The notes beneath the pieces are model-generated. The model searched no databases and was not told the DNA's origin. It saw only the letters and a program-made list of their open reading frames with translations. From positions 186,001 to 250,000 of the forward strand of contig SCVN01000016.1 in assembly GCA_004296885.1 (NCBI GenBank): 64,000 nt of DNA, written 5' to 3'. How positions within the stretch are numbered: position 1 is the stretch's first letter; every line of letters starts with the position of its first letter. Made by a program: the position numbers and the translations under genes. Source of the DNA: Nitrospirota bacterium (GTDB taxonomy: Bacteria; Nitrospirota; Nitrospiria; Nitrospirales; Nitrospiraceae). This document shows positions 58,262-64,000 of the stretch, piece by piece.

Positions 58262-59893
58262 ATGGAAACGGAGCGCGGGGCCGAGCGCCTCACCTTGATC
58301 CCGATCACCCAACTCCCTCAGTGTGTGCCCAGCCGGGCCTGTTTCAGTTGCGACGTCTGCTGCCGATTTCCCGAACCGGACAGTTTTCTCCGCCCCTACT
58401 TCACTGCAGCCGAGATTCAGGCGGCCGTGGCGCATGGCGTGGACCGAGCCCGGTTTCCCGATCCGTCCGGCTCGCAAATCGCGCTGGTGCCGAACGAATC
58501 GGGCGAGGGCTATCTTTGTCCGGCGTTCGATCCGGCCACGGCGCACTGCCGGATCTACGAAGCCCGGCCCTTGGATTGCCGGATCTATCCGCTGGCGCTG
58601 ATGTGGTCCGCGGATCGGCGTGAGGCGGTCTTAGGGTGGGATACGAAATGTCCTTTTCTGCGCGACTCTTCCCAGGGCCTCGAAGCCCATGCGGACCGGG
58701 TCGCGGTCCTGATTGAACAGGAAGACATGCTGGAGACCCTCGTCCGGAATCCCCGGCTGATCGGCCGTTTTCAGGATGATGTGGTGGTCCTGCGATCGTT
58801 GCCGGAGCTGACCAAGCGGCTGGCAGATCGTGAGGCGTCAGGCGTGAGGCGCGAGGGGAACATTGCGTTTGGCGATCCGCATCCCCGTACGTCTCACCCC
58901 TCACCCCTCACGCTTCACCCGCTGACGCTTGACGACCGTCCTCGATTCGAGGCGGCCCTGGCCTTGGTGGAAACGCCCTTGGCCCATTACGCCTTTGCGC
59001 CCCACTATATCTGGCGGAACGTGTTCGCCTATTCCTGGGCCGAGGTCGAAGCCCACGTCTGTCTCTTCGCCGAATATGCGGACGGTCTCTTCATGCCGCT
59101 CCCGCCGTTCCCCCTGAGCCGTGAAGCGTTAAACGTAAGACGTGAGGGGGAGGAGGGGTTTCGCCTTACGCCTGACGCCTCACGCCTGACGAACGCTCTT
59201 GAGCAGGTCTTCGCCTTCATGCAACAGCGGAATCGCGGTTCGGCCGTCACGCGCATCGAAAATGTCCCCGAAGCACTCCGGCCGCTGTTCGAATCCATGG
59301 GCTATGTCCTCAAGCCCAAAGACCCGGACTACCTCTACCGGACGGCGGACTTGGTGGAGCTGGCCGGGGACCGGTACAAGTCGCAAAGGGCGGCGTACAA
59401 TCAGTTCGTCCGGACCCAGACGTTCAGCTACGAGCCGTACCGGGACGAAGATCGGGAGGACTGCCTGGCTCTGTACCGCATCTGGATGGCCCAGCAGGAG
59501 GCCCGCAGCCGGGACGACGTGAATCGCGCAGCTCGGTGGATGCTGCAGGATGCGGCCTCGGCCCATGCCGAGGCCTTGGCCCATCATCAGGCGCTCGGTC
59601 TGATCGGCAGGGTGGTCCGCATGGGGGGGACGATCCGGGCCTATACCTTCGGTTATGCCAGGACCGCTGCGGTTTTTTGCTGCTTGCTGGAGGTCGCCGA
59701 CCGATCCGTCCCCGGCCTGGCTCAGTTCATCTTCCGCGAGCTGTGCCGGGAGGCGGCGGCGCTCGGGTATGGCTCCGTCAACACCATGGACGATTCAGGT
59801 TTGCCGGGCCTGGCGCGGTCGAAACGGGCTTATCATCCGATCGGCCTGATCCTCAGCTATGTGGCGAGCGCGCCTCAGGAGGAGCGCCTGTGA
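58262..59893 (+). CDS. YkgJ-type Cys-cluster domain fused to an acetyltransferase-like domain
   Basis: The 543-residue protein has an N-terminal YkgJ-type domain: CVPSRACFSCDVCC (Cys 21, 27, 30, 33, 34) then YLCPAF, AHCRIYEARPLDC and TKCPF. The C-terminal part is a DUF2156/GNAT-like domain (YNQFVRTQTFSYEPYRDEDREDCLALYRIWM). Two hairpin-type repeats were inserted in frame between or within domains (58829-58922 and 59119-59195). It overlaps the next gene by 4 bp. Confidence 0.78.
   Translation: METERGAERLTLIPITQLPQCVPSRACFSCDVCCRFPEPDSFLRPYFTAAEIQAAVAHGVDRARFPDPSGSQIALVPNESGEGYLCPAFDPATAHCRIYEARPLDCRIYPLALMWSADRREAVLGWDTKCPFLRDSSQGLEAHADRVAVLIEQEDMLETLVRNPRLIGRFQDDVVVLRSLPELTKRLADREASGVRREGNIAFGDPHPRTSHPSPLTLHPLTLDDRPRFEAALALVETPLAHYAFAPHYIWRNVFAYSWAEVEAHVCLFAEYADGLFMPLPPFPLSREALNVRREGEEGFRLTPDASRLTNALEQVFAFMQQRNRGSAVTRIENVPEALRPLFESMGYVLKPKDPDYLYRTADLVELAGDRYKSQRAAYNQFVRTQTFSYEPYRDEDREDCLALYRIWMAQQEARSRDDVNRAARWMLQDAASAHAEALAHHQALGLIGRVVRMGGTIRAYTFGYARTAAVFCCLLEVADRSVPGLAQFIFRELCREAAALGYGSVNTMDDSGLPGLARSKRAYHPIGLILSYVASAPQEERL
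58829..58922. repeat. In-frame hairpin repeat within the fusion gene (copy 1)
   Basis: A left arm of GTGAGGCGTCAGGCGTGAGG words is matched about 30 bp later by a right arm of CCTCACCCCTCAC words. It is similar in layout to the repeat at 1010-1088, and it codes for REASGVRREG and PSPLTLHPL-type tracts in the protein. Confidence 0.55.
59119..59195. repeat. In-frame hairpin repeat within the fusion gene (copy 2)
   Basis: A second copy of the same layout (GTGAAGCGTTAAACG...TTACGCCTGACGCCTCACG) adds codons near residue 290-310 without shifting the frame. Confidence 0.55.
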
Positions 59894-62800
59894 TCGCTTC
59901 CCCGCATAGTCGCCGGCCCTATGGCTATCTGACGGTCTTGATCCTGGCGCTGACCGCCGTGACCGTGGCGATCGGCTTGGTCGGACTCTACTACGTCGAG
60001 CAGCGCCTCGTGGAGATTGCGGGGGAGAATCTGTCGTTCGCTGCGGCCCAAACGGCGCAGAACTTGGATCGCCTGCTGCTCGAGCGGCGGGGGGATGTCC
60101 AGATGATGGCGCGGGCCTTTCCCAAGCAACTCCGTAATCTCGGGTTCCTCACGGAGTATCTCGTCTGGATGCGGACCCACTATCCGGTCTATCTGTGGCT
60201 GGGGGTGACTGATGCGGAAGGCCGGATCATCGCCTCGTCCGATGCCAGCTCGGTCGGGTGGGACTATGGCAGCAGCGACTGGTTTCAGGCCGTGCGCCGG
60301 GATCGCATCGTGCATGTGGGGGACGTGGAGCCCTACGAATCAGCCGGCGGCGCGGACTCGGTGGCGTTTACGGCGCCCATCATCGATGCAGAGGGGGAGT
60401 TCCTCGGAACCGTGTCGACCAGGATCGGCGTGCCGGCGATTGAGGACGTGGTGACCAAGACGGTGCGGGTGTTCGAACAACAGGAAGGATTCATCGGGGC
60501 GATCGAATATCAGTTTCTGGCGGATAACGGAGCGGTGTTCATCGATTCGGACCTTGCGCACAAGGGGCTCGTCAATCTCAAGCAGATCGGGCTGCCCTCC
60601 GCGCTGCTGAGCGAACGGGATCTGCTCGGCTATGTGGAAGAGCTGCACTTGCGGCGGCATGTGTCGGTCGTGACCGGCTATGCCCGGATTGTTCCGAGTG
60701 AGCGGGGGGGGATCTTGCCTTGGACGGTGTTGTTGCGCGTGGATCGCAGCAACATCGTGGCTCCGATTCAGACCATGCTGTTGCGGTTGGGTTTGACCGG
60801 AGCGTTCGTGATGGTGCCGTTGCTGGGGCTGCTGCTCTGGAGCGCCGGCCGCTTGCGGCGCGAATGGGCTCAAGCGGAACTGGAGAGCGTCCGTGCCAGG
60901 GCGGCGGAGGGAGCGCTGCGCGAGAGCGAGACCAAGACCCGCGTGATCATTGAGACTGCGCTGGATGCCGTGGTGGTGATGGACAGCGACGGACGGATCA
61001 CGGAATGGAATGCCCAAGCCGAGGCGATCTTCGGCTGGTCCCGCAGGGAGGCGGTCGGGCTGATGCTGGCCGAGACGATCATCCCGCCGGCCTATCGAGA
61101 GGCCCACGAACGGGGATTGCGGCGCTTTCTTGCCACCGGTCAAGGGCCCCTGCTGAACCGGCGGGTCGAAATCACCGCCTGCCGTCGGGACGGCCGCGAA
61201 TTTCCGGTGGAGTTGACCATTACGCCGGCACGGCAGGGGGACATTCACACGTTCAGCGCGTTCGTGCGGGATATCACCCAGCGCCAGGAAAGCGAGAAAC
61301 GCCAGACGACGCAGTTGGCTGTGACCGTGGCACTGAGCGAAGCGAGAACGCTCGACGAAGCGGCCCCCAAGCTCTTGCAGGCGGTGTGCGAAACGGTCGG
61401 ATGGGAAGTGGGGGTGATTTGGCGCGTGGATCGGGCCGCCTCGCTGTTACGGTGCGACTGCATATGGCATGTCTCGTCGGAGGGCATCGAAGCGTTTGCC
61501 GCGCTCAGTCGAGACACGACCTTTCCGAAGGGGCTTGGGCTGCCAGGGCGCGTCTGGGCGACGGGACAATCGGTCTGGATCGCGGATGTCCTGCAGGACG
61601 CCAACTTTCCCCGGGCAGTCGGTGCGGCCCAAGTCGGCCTGCATGGCGCCATCGGGTTTCCGATCATCCTTGGCGGAGAGCTGCTCGGCGTGCTGGAGTT
61701 TTTCAGCCGCCAGGTTCGCCAGCCGGACGATGACTTGCAGCGGATGATGGCAGAAATCGGCATCAAAGTCGGCCAATTCATCGAGCGGGGACTTCTGGAA
61801 GAACAACTGCGCCAGTCGCAGAAGATGGATGCCATCGGACGGTTGGCCGGCGGGATCGCCCACGACTTTAACAATCTCCTCACCGTGATCAACGGCTACA
61901 GCCAGCTCTTGGTGAACCAACTGGATGCGACCGATGAGCGGCGGAACAAGGCGGTAGAGATCAAGAGGGCCGGGGATCGGGCGGCGGCGCTGACCAGGCA
62001 ATTGCTGGCGTTCAGCCGCAAACAGGTGCTGGCCGCCAGAGTGCTGGACCTGAACGAACTGATGGCCGGGATGAACGGGATGCTGCGGCGCGTGATCGGC
62101 GAGGACATCGATCTGGTCACGGTGTCGGGGGCGTCGCTGGGCTCGATCAAGGCCGACCCGGGGCAGATCGAGCAGGTGATCTTGAATCTCGCCGTCAATG
62201 CGCGGGACGCGATGCCCCAAGGCGGCCGTTTGACCATTGAGACGGCCAATGTGGACGTCGATGCCGCGCTCCTCGGCCAATCCAGCTACGTGCAGCCGGG
62301 GTCCTATGTGCTGTTGGCGGTGAGAGACACAGGCTGCGGGATGGATCCGCACACCCAGGCCAATATGTTCGAGCCGTTCTTTACCACCAAGGAACGGGGA
62401 AAGGGCACGGGACTGGGGCTGGCCACCGTGTACGGAATCGTCAAACAAAGCGGCGGGCATATCCTTGTTTCCAGCGAAGTCGGGCTCGGGACGACCGTGA
62501 AGGTGTACCTCCCGAGGGTGTATCAGGCCGTGGCGGCGGCGGAGTCTGTCTCGGCCGCCGACCGTCCCGTCAATGGGTCCGAAACAGTCTTGCTGGTCGA
62601 GGATGAAGAGTCGATTCGCAAACTGCTCGGGCGGGAACTGCGCGACAGGGGCTACCAGGTGCTGGAGGCGGGGGAGGGCCAGGAGGCCGTGGAACTGTGC
62701 CGGCGGCACGAGGGAGCCATTCATCTGCTGCTGACCGACGTCGTGATGCCGCGGATCAGCGGCCGCGAGTTGGCTGAACGGCTGGCGTCTATGCGGCCGG

Positions 62801-62949
62801 ATATGCGCGTCCTCTACATGTCCGGCTACACCGATGACACGGTCGTCCGTCACGGCGTGCAGGAATCGGCCACGGCCTTTGTCCAGAAGCCATTTACGTC
62901 CATCCAGCTGCTGCGGAAGGTGCGTGACGTGCTGGATGTCCATCGGTAG
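59890..62949 (+). CDS. Hybrid histidine kinase (sensor-PAS-GAF-HisKA-HATPase-REC)
   Basis: The 1019-residue protein has an N-terminal helix near residues 15-37, a large extracytoplasmic sensor, a second helix near 300, PAS and GAF domains, and a histidine kinase core with phospho-acceptor His658 in GGIAHDFNNLL. HATPase boxes follow (NLAVNARDAM, GTGLGLATVYGIV). A C-terminal receiver has Asp950 in LLLTDVVMP. GTG start overlaps the upstream stop by 4 bp, so the acetyltransferase-like and kinase genes are coupled. Confidence 0.9.
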   Translation: MIASPHSRRPYGYLTVLILALTAVTVAIGLVGLYYVEQRLVEIAGENLSFAAAQTAQNLDRLLLERRGDVQMMARAFPKQLRNLGFLTEYLVWMRTHYPVYLWLGVTDAEGRIIASSDASSVGWDYGSSDWFQAVRRDRIVHVGDVEPYESAGGADSVAFTAPIIDAEGEFLGTVSTRIGVPAIEDVVTKTVRVFEQQEGFIGAIEYQFLADNGAVFIDSDLAHKGLVNLKQIGLPSALLSERDLLGYVEELHLRRHVSVVTGYARIVPSERGGILPWTVLLRVDRSNIVAPIQTMLLRLGLTGAFVMVPLLGLLLWSAGRLRREWAQAELESVRARAAEGALRESETKTRVIIETALDAVVVMDSDGRITEWNAQAEAIFGWSRREAVGLMLAETIIPPAYREAHERGLRRFLATGQGPLLNRRVEITACRRDGREFPVELTITPARQGDIHTFSAFVRDITQRQESEKRQTTQLAVTVALSEARTLDEAAPKLLQAVCETVGWEVGVIWRVDRAASLLRCDCIWHVSSEGIEAFAALSRDTTFPKGLGLPGRVWATGQSVWIADVLQDANFPRAVGAAQVGLHGAIGFPIILGGELLGVLEFFSRQVRQPDDDLQRMMAEIGIKVGQFIERGLLEEQLRQSQKMDAIGRLAGGIAHDFNNLLTVINGYSQLLVNQLDATDERRNKAVEIKRAGDRAAALTRQLLAFSRKQVLAARVLDLNELMAGMNGMLRRVIGEDIDLVTVSGASLGSIKADPGQIEQVILNLAVNARDAMPQGGRLTIETANVDVDAALLGQSSYVQPGSYVLLAVRDTGCGMDPHTQANMFEPFFTTKERGKGTGLGLATVYGIVKQSGGHILVSSEVGLGTTVKVYLPRVYQAVAAAESVSAADRPVNGSETVLLVEDEESIRKLLGRELRDRGYQVLEAGEGQEAVELCRRHEGAIHLLLTDVVMPRISGRELAERLASMRPDMRVLYMSGYTDDTVVRHGVQESATAFVQKPFTSIQLLRKVRDVLDVHR

Positions 62950-63046
62950 CGTCCCGCCGGTCGCGTCCGGCTTCGGCTGGCCGCGCGCGACTTGATCTTG
63001 AGCCGGTTTTCGGTTATTGGTGAACGGCAGAGGACATGAGGAATTC

Positions 63047-63880
63047 GTGAGCCGACAGGAATCACAGACGAAGGGCCAGGAGCTGGAGATCGACCGCTAT
63101 CGCGTCCAGCAGGAGCCCTTCTACGCGGAAGTTGGGGGCGAGGTCGGCCTCTTCACGATCGCCGCCCAGACCCGCATGCCGGTCATGCTCAAGGGGCCCA
63201 CCGGCTGCGGCAAGACGCGGTTCGTCCAACACATGGCCTACCGGCTGAAGCGGCCGCTGATCACCGTCGCCTGCCACGAAGACCTGACCGCGTCCGACCT
63301 GGTGGGGCGGTATCTGCTGAAAGGCGACGAGACCGTCTGGGTGGACGGGCCGCTCACGCTCGGCGTGAAACACGGGGCCATCGTCTACCTGGACGAAATC
63401 GTGGAGGCGCGCAAGGATACCACCGTCATCATCCATCCGCTGAGCGACGATCGGCGCATCCTCCCGCTCGAGAAGAAAGGGCAGATGGTCCGGGCCGTGG
63501 ACGACTTCCTGCTCGTGATCTCCTACAATCCCGGCTACCAGAGCGTCCTCAAGGATTTGAAGCAGAGCACCAAACAGCGGTTCATGGCGATCGAATTCAC
63601 GTACCCGCCGCGCGAGATCGAGGCGCGGGTGATCGAACAGGAAGCCGGTGTGACGGCGGAGCAGGCCCAGCGGCTGGTCACATTGGGCGAAAAAGTGCGC
63701 AACCTGCGCAACCATGGCCTGGAAGAAGGGGTCAGCACCAGGCTGCTGATCTATGCGGGCCAACTGATCCGGCAGGGCGTGGCCCCGGCCCGCGCCTGCG
63801 AAGCGGCCGTGACCAAGCCGATCACCGACGATCCGGACATGCAGCGGAGCATCGCCGAACTGGTCAAAGCTATTTTCTAG
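63047..63880 (+). CDS. CbbQ/NirQ/NorQ-type AAA+ ATPase
   Basis: The 277-residue protein has Walker A GPTGCGKT (residues 50-57), Walker [11 protein letters not shown] near residues 115-125 and family sequences such as [15 protein letters not shown] and [15 protein letters not shown]. The family activates Rubisco (CbbQ) or nitric oxide reductase maturation (NorQ), usually with a VWA-domain partner, which probably lies past the window. The GTG at 63047 has GAGGAATTC upstream; an earlier GTG is at 63017. Confidence 0.9.
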   Translation: MSRQESQTKGQELEIDRYRVQQEPFYAEVGGEVGLFTIAAQTRMPVMLKGPTGCGKTRFVQHMAYRLKRPLITVACHEDLTASDLVGRYLLKGDETVWVDGPLTLGVKHGAIVYLDEIVEARKDTTVIIHPLSDDRRILPLEKKGQMVRAVDDFLLVISYNPGYQSVLKDLKQSTKQRFMAIEFTYPPREIEARVIEQEAGVTAEQAQRLVTLGEKVRNLRNHGLEEGVSTRLLIYAGQLIRQGVAPARACEAAVTKPITDDPDMQRSIAELVKAIF

Positions 63881-63901
63881 TTATTTGTCGAGGAGACCCC
63901 T

Positions 63902-64000
63902 ATGCACAGCATCGCCCGCGCACTCGTGATCGGAGCCCTCTTCGTGACCGTCACCGGCTGCGGCAGCCTCATGCATCCGCGCGCCGGGGAGTTTCTGGAC
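63902..64000 (+). CDS. Lipoprotein, truncated by the window end
   Basis: The first 33 codons, MHSIARALVIGALFVTVTGC, show a signal peptide and lipobox VTGC. GAGGAGACCCC lies upstream of the ATG. Nothing can be said about the rest. Confidence 0.7.
   Translation, partial: MHSIARALVIGALFVTVTGCGSLMHPRAGEFLD

Overview
The window is GC-rich, densely coded bacterial chromosome. The gene content fits a Nitrospira-like member of the Nitrospirota: an arsenosugar pathway, a CbbQ/NorQ-type ATPase, sulfite dehydrogenase with its cytochrome, many short CxxC proteins and lipoproteins, and hairpin-type dispersed repeats. That assignment is inferred from gene content and is not proven by a marker gene. I found no rRNA, tRNA, CRISPR array or recognisable IS transposase.

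Layout. 0-5.4 kb: end of fhs, hflKC, an outer-membrane barrel and a PiT phosphate transporter. 5.4-7.7 kb: arsM-arsS (arsenic methylation and the radical-SAM step). 7.7-16.4 kb: a stress island with merR-merF, AhpD-like and DsrE-like proteins, a tautomerase, tiny Cys-rich proteins, a complete bufferin operon (DUF2282, DUF692/MNIO, DUF2063, DoxX), a CRP/FNR-type regulator and a thioredoxin-fold protein. 16.4-24.3 kb: DUF488, a haem-motif TPR lipoprotein, a TfoX domain, a Ser/Thr kinase, MoaD-like and BNR-repeat proteins, a VOC protein and TetR. 24.4-35.2 kb: an accessory zone with four toxin-antitoxin pairs and a clearly AT-rich insert (26.7-29.6 kb). The insert encodes five small paralogous helix-turn-helix proteins, a HEPN-like protein and a possible nuclease. 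35.2-49 kb: mainly housekeeping, with a flavoprotein, AI-2E-type permease, nitrilase, FKBP, glutathionyl-hydroquinone reductase, Uup ABC-F, APC permease, SoxC-like sulfite dehydrogenase plus cytochrome, and BolA plus monothiol glutaredoxin. 49-58 kb: an SDR, the two arsenosugar-type glycosyltransferases, dCTP deaminase, a KamA-family radical SAM enzyme and a diguanylate cyclase. 58-64 kb: a YkgJ-acetyltransferase fusion coupled to a hybrid histidine kinase, then a NorQ-type ATPase.

Two observations stand out. First, five copies of a 16-bp palindrome (TGTRAG-N4-CTYACA class) lie between 7.8 and 16.4 kb. Each has a -10-like hexamer at class II CRP spacing (exact in four, off by 1 bp in one). 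They precede arsM, the DsrE-like operon, the tautomerase/AhpD operon, the tiny Cys-rich genes and the thioredoxin-fold gene. A CRP-like regulator with a CRP-type recognition helix is encoded inside the cluster. Together they read as a local metal/redox stress regulon. Second, the AT-rich insert is a compact candidate for an undescribed, possibly defence-related system.

Functional links. Arsenic is methylated by ArsM and processed by ArsS; the two glycosyltransferases 44 kb away may complete arsenosugar synthesis. MerR/MerF and the bufferin operon add mercury and copper-type metal handling. BolA with Grx suggests iron-sulfur regulation. Sulfite dehydrogenase and its cytochrome would feed electrons to the respiratory chain.
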